From Streptomyces sp. NBC_01431 (GTDB taxonomy: Bacteria > Actinomycetota > Actinomycetes > Streptomycetales > Streptomycetaceae): a stretch of 64,000 nt of DNA. Positions 26,629-34,745 of the stretch are shown piece after piece. The translations under genes and the position numbers were made by a program. The stretch covers positions 1,054,001-1,118,000 of the forward strand of contig NZ_CP109496.1 of the NCBI RefSeq assembly GCF_036231355.1, given 5' to 3'. A model generated the notes under the pieces. It searched no databases. It saw only the letters and a program-made list of their open reading frames with translations, and had not been told where the DNA came from. Positions within the stretch are counted from its first letter, which is position 1, and each line of letters starts with the position of its first letter.

Positions 26629-27075
26629 TCAGTGGGCTTGGGGCGCCGGCTCCAGGACGAAGACGGGGATCTCGCGGTCCGTCTTGCGCTGGTAGTCCGC
26701 GTAGTCGGGGTACGCCGCGACGGCGCGCTCCCACCACTGCGCCTTCTCCTCACCCGTGACCTCACGAGCCGTCATGTCCTGGCGCACCGTGCCGTCCTGG
26801 AGCTCCACCCGGGGGTCGGCGACGACGTTGTGGTACCAGACGGGGTTCTTCGGCGCGCCGCCCTGGGAGGCGACCACGGCGTACGCGCCGTCGTGCTCGA
26901 CGCGCATCAGGGGTGTCTTGCGCAGCTTGCCGCTCTTGGCGCCCCGCGTCGTCAGCAGGATCACGGGCATGTCGCGCATCGTCATCCCCTCCTTGCCGCC
27001 GGACTTCTCGATGAGATCGACCTGCTCGCGCACCCACTGGGTCGGGCTCGGCTCGTACTCGCCCTCGAGAGGCAT
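26629..27075 (-). CDS. Deazaflavin (F420)-dependent nitroreductase-fold protein
   Basis: A 148-residue split beta-barrel protein of the DUF385/DDN family. The pattern [46 protein letters not shown] and the C-terminal [11 protein letters not shown] are characteristic. Members use reduced F420 to reduce nitro compounds, quinones or fatty acids; which one applies here is unknown. The ATG at 27075 is used. It converges on egtD but is probably unrelated to ergothioneine. Confidence 0.9.
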   Translation of the reverse strand: MPLEGEYEPSPTQWVREQVDLIEKSGGKEGMTMRDMPVILLTTRGAKSGKLRKTPLMRVEHDGAYAVVASQGGAPKNPVWYHNVVADPRVELQDGTVRQDMTAREVTGEEKAQWWERAVAAYPDYADYQRKTDREIPVFVLEPAPQAH

Positions 27076-27315
27076 GGATGGGTCCCTTCGTCGGTGAACG
27101 TTCGGGCCGGTCCGGCTTTGACCGACACACGGACAACGCCGGTGGCTCCGTCCATCTTCCCCTCGGCGACGCCCGCACTCCCCGAACGACGCCGCCGGGC
27201 CACGGCAGGAAGGCCGGATCGGGACGCTTGCCCGCGCTTGCCGCGGGCAGCTGGACCCGTGTCGTGTTCCGCGCCGGACGACCTCCCGCAGACTCCTACC
27301 GAGGACGTGCCTTCG

Positions 27316-27795
27316 ATGGTGACTCCCTCCGCTTCCCGGGCCGCTCCCCAGCCGTCGCAGGGCCGGGCGCTGCGTGCCCGCTCGGCCTGGTCGGGGGTGC
27401 TCATCGGCGTGGGCGTCGCCGCCTTCGTCGACGAGACCGTCTTCCACCAGCTGCTGCACTGGCACCACTTCTACGATCGTTCCACGCCGGACATCGGCCT
27501 GGTGTCCGACGGCCTCTTCCACGCCTTCGGCTGGTTCGCCGTCGTCATCGGTCTGGTCATGGTGGCCGATCTGCGGCGCCGGGCCGCCCTGGTGGGACGC
27601 GCCCTGGCGGGCGGCATCCTGACCGGCGCCGGTGCGTTCCAGCTGTACGACGGCACGGTCCAGCACAAGCTGATGAAGCTGCACCAGATCAGGTACCACG
27701 TCGATCTCACCCCGTACGACCTGACGTGGAACATCCTCGCCGTGCTGTTCATCGCGGCCGGAGTGCTGCTGCTGCGTGCGGCCAACCGCCGCTGA
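27316..27795 (+). CDS. DUF2243 integral membrane protein
   Basis: A 159-residue protein with four helices and several conserved histidines ([35 protein letters not shown]). This is typical of DUF2243, a family often beside CtaG-like genes. The His-rich pattern suggests metal or haem handling at the membrane, but no activity is established. The stop and the next ATG overlap (TGATG), so it is co-translated with the CtaG-like protein. A weak GAGG lies before the start. Confidence 0.85.
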   Translation: MVTPSASRAAPQPSQGRALRARSAWSGVLIGVGVAAFVDETVFHQLLHWHHFYDRSTPDIGLVSDGLFHAFGWFAVVIGLVMVADLRRRAALVGRALAGGILTGAGAFQLYDGTVQHKLMKLHQIRYHVDLTPYDLTWNILAVLFIAAGVLLLRAANRR

Positions 27796-28655
27796 TGACA
27801 GCGGAGCTGACGGTATTTCAGGCGGCTGCCCACGTCCACGGTGGCGCCCAGCCGGGCGGCGCCGCGCTCCTCGCCGCCGGAGGCGCGTTGAGCTGCGGGG
27901 CGGTGTATCTCCTCGCCTCGGCCCGGCTCCGCCGCCGCGGGGACCGCTGGCCGCTCCTGCGGGACCTCTCCTTCGGTGCGGGGGCAGTGGCTCTGGTGAC
28001 GGCGGCCCTCGCCTCCATGCCGGGCGCTCCGTTCACGGCCCACATGGTCCAGCACCTGGTCACCGGCATGGCGGCGCCGCTGCTGCTCGTCCTGGCCCGC
28101 CCGGTCACACTCGCCCTGAGATCGCTGCCGCCGGGCCCCCGGCGCCCCCTGCTGGCCGTGGTGCGCTCGCGCCCGGCCGGGTTGCTCGTGCTCCCGCCGG
28201 TGGCCGCGCTGCTCGACGCGGGCGGGCTGTGGCTGCTGTACCGCACGCCGCTGTTCGCGATCGCGCACGAGCGGCCCTGGCTCGCGGCGCTGGTCCATGT
28301 CCATGTGTTCGCGGCCGGGCTGCTGTTCTCGGCCGCGGTCTGCGCACTGGATCCGCTGCGCCGCCGCCACGGCCCGGCACTGCGGGGTGCCGCCCTGGTC
28401 GCGGCGGGCGGCGCGCACGCGGTCCTCGCGAGGACCCTGTACGCGACCGGCCCGCCCGGCACCCGCTTCGCCGCCGCCGATCTCGCGGGCGCCGCCGAGT
28501 GGATGTACTACGGCGGCGACCTCGTCGAGATCGCCCTGGCGGTGGCCGTCGCGGCCCAGTGGTACGCGGCCGCGGGGCGGCGCCTCGCGCGCGAGGCCCG
28601 CCGGGCACCACCCGGGCCCGGCGGGCCGCCCGCGTCAGCCTCCTACGGTCAGTGA
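27795..28655 (+). CDS. CtaG-like cytochrome c oxidase assembly membrane protein
   Basis: A 286-residue protein with about seven helices, of the caa3_CtaG family. Family histidine positions are [22 protein letters not shown] and a C-terminal [14 protein letters not shown]. These proteins assist copper-centre assembly of terminal oxidases. Start is set by the TGATG overlap with DUF2243. Its 3' end overlaps the convergent NDH-2 gene by 21 nt, so both transcripts run into one another; no terminator is seen. Confidence 0.88.
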   Translation: MTAELTVFQAAAHVHGGAQPGGAALLAAGGALSCGAVYLLASARLRRRGDRWPLLRDLSFGAGAVALVTAALASMPGAPFTAHMVQHLVTGMAAPLLLVLARPVTLALRSLPPGPRRPLLAVVRSRPAGLLVLPPVAALLDAGGLWLLYRTPLFAIAHERPWLAALVHVHVFAAGLLFSAAVCALDPLRRRHGPALRGAALVAAGGAHAVLARTLYATGPPGTRFAAADLAGAAEWMYYGGDLVEIALAVAVAAQWYAAAGRRLAREARRAPPGPGGPPASASYGQ

Positions 28656-29996
28656 CGCCGTGTGGGCACGGACCTGCTCCGGGGTCAGATAGGCATCCGT
28701 GTGCTCGAACTCCCGCAAGGTGCCTGGCTTTTGGGCCTGGAACCCGGTGCGGACGAAGTCGTCGCCGGCGACCGCGTTGAGCAACCAGTTGGTGAGCACC
28801 CGGGTCTTGGCGACATTGGTGCGCAGCGCCGACCAGTGGTAGCCGCGGGCCACGGCCTGGGCGAGCAGTCCGCGCAGTTCGATGCCGAGGGGTTTGGAGA
28901 CCGCGTCGCGGCCGCCGAGGTCGACGACGAGACCCAGGTCCTTGTGCTCGTAGGGCCGCAGCGGCTGGTGGCGCAGCGCGGCCACGATGTTGTCGGCGGC
29001 CTTCGGGCCCTGGCGCATGGCGTGCTGGGCGGTGGGCGGGCAGAAGGCGCCGTCGCCCTTGGCGAGGTCGGGGACGGCCGCGGCGTCGCCGAGGGCGAAC
29101 ACGCCGTCGAGGCCGGGCACGGTCATCTCGGGAGTCACCAGGAGCCGGCCGCGCTCGGTCTCCGCGTCGAGCGTGCCGACCAGCGGACTGGCGGCGACGC
29201 CGGCCGTCCAGATCAGGGTGCGGCAGGGCAGCACCCGGCCGTCGGTGAAGGTCACCTTGTCCGCCCCGGCCTCGGCGATCGACACCCCGAGCGACACCTC
29301 GATGCCGCGCTTCTGCAGGATCTCCATGGCGGCTTTGCCGAGCTTGTCGCCGAGTTCGGGCATGAGCTTGGGGGCGATGTCGATCAGGTGCCACTTGATC
29401 TGCCGCGGATCCAGGCGCGGGTACCTCTTGACCGCGTTCTGGGTGATCCGCTGGAGGCACGCCGCCGTCTCGGTGCCCGCGTAGCCGCCGCCCACGACCA
29501 CGAACCGCAGCCGGGAGGCCCGCTCCTCCTCGTCGCTGCTGGCGTCGGCCAGGTCGAGTTGGGCGATGACGTGGTCACGGATGTACGCGGCCTCCGCGAG
29601 GGTCTTCATGCCGCGGGCGTGGTCGAGCAGCCCCGGGATGTCGAAGGTGCGGGTCACGCTGCCGGGCGCCAGGACGATGTAGTCGTACGGCTGGTCGAGT
29701 GTCTCTCCGGTGATCTTGCGTACGACGCAGACCTTCGCCTTGGGGTCCACGCCGATGGCGCCGCCGGGGATGATCCGGGTGCGGTGCTTGGCGCTGCGCC
29801 GCAGCGAGACGGCCACCGACTGCGGTGTGAGCACCCCGGCCGCGACCTGCGGCAGCAGGGGCAGATACAGCTGGTAGGAGAACGGGGTGACCAGGGAGAT
29901 CTCCGCCTCTCCCGGTGTCAGCCGGCGCTCCAGGCGTCGTACGCATTCGACCCCTGCGAATCCGGCGCCTACGACGAGAATCCTCGGTCGTGCCAC
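28635..29996 (-). CDS. Type II NADH dehydrogenase (NDH-2-like)
   Basis: A 453-residue flavoprotein with two dinucleotide-binding loops, GAGFAG (residues 9-14, FAD) and VVVGGGYAGTETA (about 165-177, NADH). FALGDAA near residue 315 and a C-terminal membrane-associating part are also present. It would pass electrons from NADH to menaquinone without pumping protons. GTG 29996 is chosen for its AAAGGA site; 38 codons upstream are open but unconvincing. The gene overlaps the CtaG-like gene tail to tail. Confidence 0.9.
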   Translation of the reverse strand: MARPRILVVGAGFAGVECVRRLERRLTPGEAEISLVTPFSYQLYLPLLPQVAAGVLTPQSVAVSLRRSAKHRTRIIPGGAIGVDPKAKVCVVRKITGETLDQPYDYIVLAPGSVTRTFDIPGLLDHARGMKTLAEAAYIRDHVIAQLDLADASSDEEERASRLRFVVVGGGYAGTETAACLQRITQNAVKRYPRLDPRQIKWHLIDIAPKLMPELGDKLGKAAMEILQKRGIEVSLGVSIAEAGADKVTFTDGRVLPCRTLIWTAGVAASPLVGTLDAETERGRLLVTPEMTVPGLDGVFALGDAAAVPDLAKGDGAFCPPTAQHAMRQGPKAADNIVAALRHQPLRPYEHKDLGLVVDLGGRDAVSKPLGIELRGLLAQAVARGYHWSALRTNVAKTRVLTNWLLNAVAGDDFVRTGFQAQKPGTLREFEHTDAYLTPEQVRAHTASLTVGG

Positions 29997-30156
29997 GGTG
30001 TGCGTCCTTTCCCTGGGACCTGGGACCTGAGAACGGTGGGTCTGAGAACTGGGCCGTCCACTGCTCGGGTGCCCCTGACCGGCGTCCGTCAACACCCCCA
30101 TAGTGATCAACGCGGCGCGCGCGCACCACCGAACGCCCCGACCGGTGACCCGAAAC

Positions 30157-30195
30157 GGCGCTGCCCTCCCCGGGAGGTCCGGGGAGGGCAGCGCC
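30157..30195. terminator. Strong hairpin terminator after cyclophilin gene
   Basis: A 17-bp perfect stem (GGCGCTGCCCTCCCCGG and its complement at 30179-30195) with loop GAGGT, 21 nt beyond the cyclophilin stop on the minus strand. Confidence 0.88.
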
Positions 30196-30216
30196 GTCGG
30201 TGCAGGTGGGCGGGCG

Positions 30217-30708
30217 TCAGGCGACGGTGCCGCTCGCGCTGATGACGACGACGGCGCTCGGGCTGCCGCTGCGGCTGCCGAGCCCCTCGATCTGCTTCAC
30301 GAGGTCCTGGCCCTCGACTACCTCGCCGAAGACGACGTGCTTGCCGTCCAGCCACGGGGTGACGACGGTCGTCACGAAGAACTGGGAGCCGTTGGTGTCC
30401 GGGCCGCGGTTGGCCATCGACAGCAGGAACGGCCTGTCGTGCTTGAGGGAGAAGTTCTCGTCGGCGAAGGTCGCGCCGAAGATGCTCTTGCCGCCGGTGC
30501 CGTTGCCGTGGGTGAAGTCGCCGCCCTGGAGCATGAACTCGGGGATGACACGGTGGAAGGACGAACCGGCGTAGCCGTAGCCGTTCTGGCCGGTGGCGAG
30601 CTCGCGGAAGTTGCGCGCCGTCTCGGGGACGACGTCGTCGAAGAGCCGGAAGACGATGCGGCCGGCGTCCTTGCCGTCGATGGTGATGTCGAAGTAAACG
30701 TTTTGCAT
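30217..30708 (-). CDS. Cyclophilin-type peptidyl-prolyl cis-trans isomerase
   Basis: A 163-residue single-domain cyclophilin with the active-site Arg in [18 protein letters not shown], the GSQFFV strand and [12 protein letters not shown]. It has no signal peptide, so it acts in the cytoplasm. It speeds proline isomerisation in folding proteins. ATG 30708 is preferred (MQNVYFDI, with AGGA upstream); another ATG three codons earlier is possible. Confidence 0.95.
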   Translation of the reverse strand: MQNVYFDITIDGKDAGRIVFRLFDDVVPETARNFRELATGQNGYGYAGSSFHRVIPEFMLQGGDFTHGNGTGGKSIFGATFADENFSLKHDRPFLLSMANRGPDTNGSQFFVTTVVTPWLDGKHVVFGEVVEGQDLVKQIEGLGSRSGSPSAVVVISASGTVA

Positions 30709-30784
30709 GGGCCCCATCCTGACATCAGCCGCCCCGTGACCCAATCCCGGCACTCCCGTGGCGGTGCGAAACCCCCTGTGCTCG

Positions 30785-32038
30785 TCACGGGAACAGCAGC
30801 GAGGTGATCCGGTCGGAGGCGGCCTTGGCGGCCGTCTTCGGGTCCGCGCCGTTGAGCACGGCCGTCATGTAGGGCTTGATGGGGTTGTCGGCCTCGACGG
30901 CCGCCCACTGCGGCGAGTTGGGCGTGGCCTGCCCCTGCGCCGCGCCCCTGGCCATCGCGGCGGTGCCCGCCTGGCCTTCGACGGCGGGTGCGAGGGAGGC
31001 CTTGTTGGGTACGTAGTTCATCGTCGTGGCCAGGTCGGTCTGCCACTTCTCGCCGGTCAGCGCGGCGATGACCTGGACGGCTTGGGTACGGTGCGCGGTC
31101 TTGCGCGGGATGATCAGGTCCGAGCCGCCGGTGAAGACGGTGCCCGGCTTGGCGTCGGTCCGGCCCGGGATCGGGAAGTAGCCCAGCTTGTCGGCGAGCT
31201 TCGGGTTGGCCTTCTGGATTGCCTTGGCCGCGCCCGGCACCGCGATCATCTGCGCGATCTGCCCCTTGGCGAAGACGTCGGCCTGCGGCGGGGTCGCCTC
31301 GTCGGCGTTCTTGGGGCCCCGGCCGAGCGCCTGGAGCTGCTTGTAGAACTGCATGCCGCGCAGCGCGGCGGGGCTGTCGAGCGTCCCCTTCCAGTCACCG
31401 GTGTCCTCCTGGGCGAGCTCCCCGCCCTCGTCCCAGACGAAGCCGGCCAGCGTGTACCAGTCCTGACCGGCCAGGTAAATGCCTTGACTGGCGCCCGAGT
31501 TGAGCTTGGCCGTGTCGGCGAGCCACTCCGCGCGGTTCCTGGGCGGCTTGGTGATGCCGGCCGCACCGAAGAGGTCCTTGTTGTAGATGACGACGCGGTT
31601 CGCCGCGTACCACGGGATCCCGTACTGCATGCCGTCGACGTTGCCCGGCTGGGCGAGGCCGGGCAGCCAGTCGTTGCTGCCCCAGTCGCGCAGCGACTCC
31701 AGGGTCATGTCGAGCAGGCCACCGCTGGCCGCGTACTGGGGCACCTGGGTGTTGCCCACCTCGATGACGTCCGGGGCGTCGCCGCCCCGGAGCGCGGCAG
31801 TGATCTTCTGGCCGATTCCGGTCCACTCCTGGACGCGGACATCGAGCTCGACGCCGCTGTGCTCCTTCTCGAAGGAGCGCTTGAAGCGCTGTACGAAGTC
31901 GTCGGACGCGCTGTCCTTCATCAGCCACACGGTGACCTTGGTGGCGCCCTCACCGAATCCCGGCAGCGCGCCGCAGCCGCTGAGGCCGCAGACCGAGACG
32001 AGCGCGACGGAGCAGGCGAGGGTGCGGCGGATCTTCAC
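30785..32038 (-). CDS. Sugar ABC transporter substrate-binding lipoprotein (orphan)
   Basis: A 417-residue family 1 solute-binding lipoprotein. The signal ends at LSGC, then [56 protein letters not shown], and [19 protein letters not shown]. Such proteins bind oligosaccharides outside the membrane and hand them to permeases. No permease or ATPase genes are adjacent, so partners must be encoded elsewhere, possibly with a shared ATPase. Its promoter carries a DasR-type operator nearly identical to that of the chitinase gene at 37243, so an N-acetylglucosamine or chito-oligosaccharide ligand is a reasonable guess. Confidence 0.9.
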   Translation of the reverse strand: MKIRRTLACSVALVSVCGLSGCGALPGFGEGATKVTVWLMKDSASDDFVQRFKRSFEKEHSGVELDVRVQEWTGIGQKITAALRGGDAPDVIEVGNTQVPQYAASGGLLDMTLESLRDWGSNDWLPGLAQPGNVDGMQYGIPWYAANRVVIYNKDLFGAAGITKPPRNRAEWLADTAKLNSGASQGIYLAGQDWYTLAGFVWDEGGELAQEDTGDWKGTLDSPAALRGMQFYKQLQALGRGPKNADEATPPQADVFAKGQIAQMIAVPGAAKAIQKANPKLADKLGYFPIPGRTDAKPGTVFTGGSDLIIPRKTAHRTQAVQVIAALTGEKWQTDLATTMNYVPNKASLAPAVEGQAGTAAMARGAAQGQATPNSPQWAAVEADNPIKPYMTAVLNGADPKTAAKAASDRITSLLFP

Positions 32039-32127
32039 GAGAGGTCACCTTCTGCGTATGTGGCAAGCAGTCATGACCCGACGTGGGGGGCAAGCGCGAT
32101 GTGGCTTGTTCGGGTGTGGCTCGTGAG

Positions 32128-32154
32128 TTTGGTATGGACCAAAGGGGCGGTCAA
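32128..32154 (-). promoter_or_regulatory. Promoter with DasR-type operator
   Basis: On the minus strand, TTGACC (32154-32149) is followed after 17 nt by CAAACT. Within the spacer lies TTTGGTCCATACCAAA (32143-32128), a perfect 6-bp inverted repeat close to the TGGTCTAGACCA consensus of DasR sites. Repressor bound here would block RNA polymerase at the solute-binding protein promoter. Confidence 0.68.
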
Positions 32155-32198
32155 GTCCCGAGCGGGAGGAACCTTTCGAGCCACCGGCCTGACGGCGG

Positions 32199-32319
32199 CG
32201 TCAGACCTCGTGAGCTGGTCGGACCTCCGTTGTCCTCGGACCTTCCGTTGTCCTCGGACCCCGTGTCGTCAGACCTCCGGGCCGTCAGCTCTCGGCGCCG
32301 TCAGACCTCCGTGTCGTCC
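32199..32319. repeat. Cluster of GTCnGACCTCCG-like short repeats
   Basis: CCGTTGTCCTCGGACC occurs twice in tandem (32227-32242, 32245-32260). TCAGACCTC or TCGGACCTC occurs at about 32201, 32219, 32270 and 32302. The last copy is the dodecin C-terminal codons and stop, so the others look like partial duplications of that gene end. Confidence 0.6.
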
Positions 32320-32519
32320 TCCAGGCGGAATCCGACCTTCAGGCCGACCTGGAAGTGCTGGATCGCGCCGTTCTCGACGTGGCCGCGGATCTGCGTGACC
32401 TCGAACCAGTCGACTTGGCGGATCGTCTGCGTGGCGCGGCCGATCCCGTTCCGGATGGCCTGGTCCACGCCTTCGCTGGAGCTGCCGACGATCTCGGTGA
32501 CTCGGTAGATGTGATCCAT
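32301..32519 (-). CDS. Dodecin flavin-binding protein
   Basis: A 72-residue dodecin. It has the helix SSEGVDQAIRNGIGRATQTIRQVDWFEVTQIRGHVENG and the C-terminal strand QHFQVGLKVGFRLED; the Trp and Gln that sandwich the flavin are in VDWFEVTQIRG. Dodecins form hollow dodecamers that store riboflavin, FMN or related flavins and protect against photoreactions. The ATG has GAGGAG upstream. Confidence 0.93.
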   Translation of the reverse strand: MDHIYRVTEIVGSSSEGVDQAIRNGIGRATQTIRQVDWFEVTQIRGHVENGAIQHFQVGLKVGFRLEDDTEV

Positions 32520-32743
32520 GCGGGGGCTCTCCTCAGCTCGCGTTGGCTCGCGTTCTTTCACCGTGCCCTGTCGTCCGGGGTCGAACCGGCACCCGGACCC
32601 AGCCGTCCGGCGGGCGGACGGATGTGGGCCGCGGGCGGGTGGCCGCCCCACGCTCCCGGCGCGGGTGGCCGCCCCGCTCGCCGCCCGGAGCGCCCCTGGG
32701 GGCGTGTCCGGCGAGCGGCCCGAGGGCCGCCGAGCGGTCCGCG

Positions 32744-32941
32744 CTACATCGGCGGCTGATCGTCGCGGCGCGGCTGATCCGACCCCAGCTGCTCCTTGAG
32801 CCGGTCCTGAGCGGTGTCGACCTGGCCGCTGTACTTGCCCTGGGTCTTCCCGTCGACGTAGTCGCCGGCCTTGTCGATTCCCTGACCGGTCTGCTCCGGG
32901 TGCCCCTTGAACATCTGCTTCAGCTTGTCCATGACGGACAT
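32744..32941 (-). CDS. MT0933-like antitoxin-family protein
   Basis: A 65-residue hydrophilic protein matching the actinobacterial MT0933 antitoxin pattern (MSVMDKLKQMFKGHPEQTG, then GIDKAGDYVDGKT and YSGQVDTAQD). The name comes from mycobacterial Rv0909, but no toxin gene neighbours it here, so a real antitoxin role is doubtful. In streptomycetes such genes usually stand alone. It has an excellent AAGGAGG ribosome site. The 224 nt between it and dodecin hold no evident gene. Confidence 0.85.
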   Translation of the reverse strand: MSVMDKLKQMFKGHPEQTGQGIDKAGDYVDGKTQGKYSGQVDTAQDRLKEQLGSDQPRRDDQPPM

Positions 32942-33052
32942 CGTGGACCTCCTTGCCGAGATTTCCGGACCCCCTCAGCATCGCCGCTCAACCCCGGCCC
33001 TGCATCTGCGACGGGTGGTGCGCGGGCGCCGGCACCGTCGTACGCCCCTGCC

Positions 33053-33541
33053 TCAGGTGCGGCCCTCGCGCTCCTGCGCGTCTTTCAGCGCCGCGGAGGC
33101 GCCGGTCCACCGGGCCCGTACGACGCGGAAACCGGCCTGTTCCGCCGCGTCGCACACGAGCTCGTCGTCGTCCACCAGCATGCGGACCTCGCGGCCGCCG
33201 CCCAGCCTGCGCAGGATCTCCAGCTTGGTCACCCGGGCCGGCCGCCGGTCGTCGTTGCGGCGCATGTGGACCCGGCCGGACGGAAGCCCGTGCGTGGCGA
33301 GCCAGTCCACGGTGTCCGCGCGGCACCGCTCGGGCCGCCCCGTGAGATAGACGATCTCGCATTCCCGCGCGGCGTCCAGGCACAGCTCCACGCCCTCGGT
33401 GAGCGGCGGGTCGGCCGGGGCAGCGCCGAAGAAGGCGTCCCAGTCGCGCGGCTTGCGCTCCAGGAGGTACTGGCGGTGGGCGCTGTCCGCGAGGGTGCCG
33501 TCCAGGTCGAATACGGCCAGGGGCCTGCTCTTGTCGATCAC
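33053..33541 (-). CDS. HAD-family phosphatase, polynucleotide-kinase-phosphatase-like
   Basis: A 162-residue HAD hydrolase with motif I AVFDLDGTLAD near residue 8, motif II YLTGRPE, a Lys in VTKLEIL and motif IV VDDDELV. Domains of this short capless type resemble the phosphatase part of T4 polynucleotide kinase, or acid phosphatases. The substrate is unknown. GTG 33541 is chosen to place motif I close to the N-terminus; no strong ribosome site is visible. Confidence 0.83.
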   Translation of the reverse strand: MIDKSRPLAVFDLDGTLADSAHRQYLLERKPRDWDAFFGAAPADPPLTEGVELCLDAARECEIVYLTGRPERCRADTVDWLATHGLPSGRVHMRRNDDRRPARVTKLEILRRLGGGREVRMLVDDDELVCDAAEQAGFRVVRARWTGASAALKDAQEREGRT

Positions 33542-33600
33542 CCCGTCAGAGTAGGGGGGTCTCTGCTCGGGGGGTCCGGCCCGGGGTCGCCCCGCCCGCG

Positions 33601-33640
33601 CCCGCACCCGCACCCGCACCCGCACCCGCACCCGCACCCG
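33601..33640. repeat. CCCGCA hexanucleotide tandem repeat
   Basis: Six exact copies of CCCGCA plus a four-base remnant, in the short gap between the divergent HAD and oxidoreductase starts. Such repeats change length by slippage and could alter promoter spacing. Confidence 0.9.
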
Positions 33641-33677
33641 CCGGGAATCCTGGCGCGGCCAAGGCGTTGAACCCTGT

Positions 33678-34736
33678 GTGAGCTCAGTGATCGCGACGAC
33701 CCGATTCTCCGTCCTCGACCGCTCGCGCATCCGTGCCGGGCACAGCGGACCGCAGGCGCTGCGGGACACCGTGGCGCTCGCCCGCGAGGCCGAACGGCTC
33801 GGCTACCACCGCTTCTGGGTCTCCGAGCACCACGCCGTGCCCGGAGTCGCCGGTTCCGCGCCCACCGTCCTGGCCGCGGCGGTGGCGGCGGCCACCACCG
33901 GCATCCGCGTCGGCACCGGCGGTGTGATGCTGCCCAACCATCAACCACTGGTCGTGGCCGAGCAGTTCGGGGTGCTCGAATCGCTGTTTCCCGGCCGCAT
34001 CGACATGGGGCTCGGCCGGTCGGTGGGGTTCACCGACGCGATACGCACGGCGCTGGGACGCGACAAGAAGGACGCCGACGATTTCGCGGCCCAACTCGCC
34101 GAACTGCTCGGCTACTTCGACGCGACCCGGACTGCCCACCCACGCGTCCACGCCCGCCCAGCCGAAGGCCTGACCGTCCCCGCCTTCCTGCTGGCCACCG
34201 GGAAGGGGGCCCAGCTCGCCGCCGAGGCCGGGCTCCCCCTGGTCATCGCGAACGTGCGCGGCGAGGACGCGATGCTGCGCGCCATCGACGACTACCGCGC
34301 CGCCTTCCGCCCCTCCGCCCAGTCGGAGTGTCCCTACGTCGTGGTCTCCGGAGCGGTCGCCGTCGCGGACACCACCGACGCCGCCCGCGAAATCCTGCTT
34401 CCGGAGGCCTGGTCGACGGCGTACTCGCGTACCCGCGGCGAGTTCCCGCCGCTCTCCCCGGCCGCCGAGATCCGCCCGGCGGCGATGACCGGGCGCGAAC
34501 GGACCCTGTTCGAGGAGGCCCTGCGCGGCCAGGTGCACGGCACCGAGGAAGAGGTGGCCGACGCCCTGGACAAGCTCCTCGCGCGCAGCGGCGCCGATGA
34601 GTTCCTCGTCACCACGAGCACCTACGACCGGGCGGCTCTGCTGGACTCCTACCGGCGGCTCGCCGGGATCGCGGGTCTGACCGACCGCCCCGAGACCGCT
34701 GTGGCTGGGAGATCGGCAGCCGAGACACGATCGTAG
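33678..34736 (+). CDS. LLM-class flavin-dependent oxidoreductase
   Basis: A 352-residue luciferase-like protein: LGYHRFWVSEHHAVPGVAGSAPTV, IRVGTGGVMLPNHQPLVVAEQFGVLESLFPGRIDMGLGRSVG and later GTEEEVADALDKLLARSGADEFLVTT. It would use FMNH2 or F420 to oxidise an unknown small molecule. GTG 33678 starts the reading; GTG 33687 is an alternative and neither has a good ribosome site. It ends 9 nt before the UvrA-like gene, so the two are probably one transcript. Confidence 0.88.
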   Translation: MSSVIATTRFSVLDRSRIRAGHSGPQALRDTVALAREAERLGYHRFWVSEHHAVPGVAGSAPTVLAAAVAAATTGIRVGTGGVMLPNHQPLVVAEQFGVLESLFPGRIDMGLGRSVGFTDAIRTALGRDKKDADDFAAQLAELLGYFDATRTAHPRVHARPAEGLTVPAFLLATGKGAQLAAEAGLPLVIANVRGEDAMLRAIDDYRAAFRPSAQSECPYVVVSGAVAVADTTDAAREILLPEAWSTAYSRTRGEFPPLSPAAEIRPAAMTGRERTLFEEALRGQVHGTEEEVADALDKLLARSGADEFLVTTSTYDRAALLDSYRRLAGIAGLTDRPETAVAGRSAAETRS

Positions 34737-34745
34737 AATTCCGGT

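Noticed and set aside
33601-33640. Possible CRISPR or protein repeat
   Set aside because: The unit is six bases with no spacers and lies between genes, so it is a simple tandem repeat.
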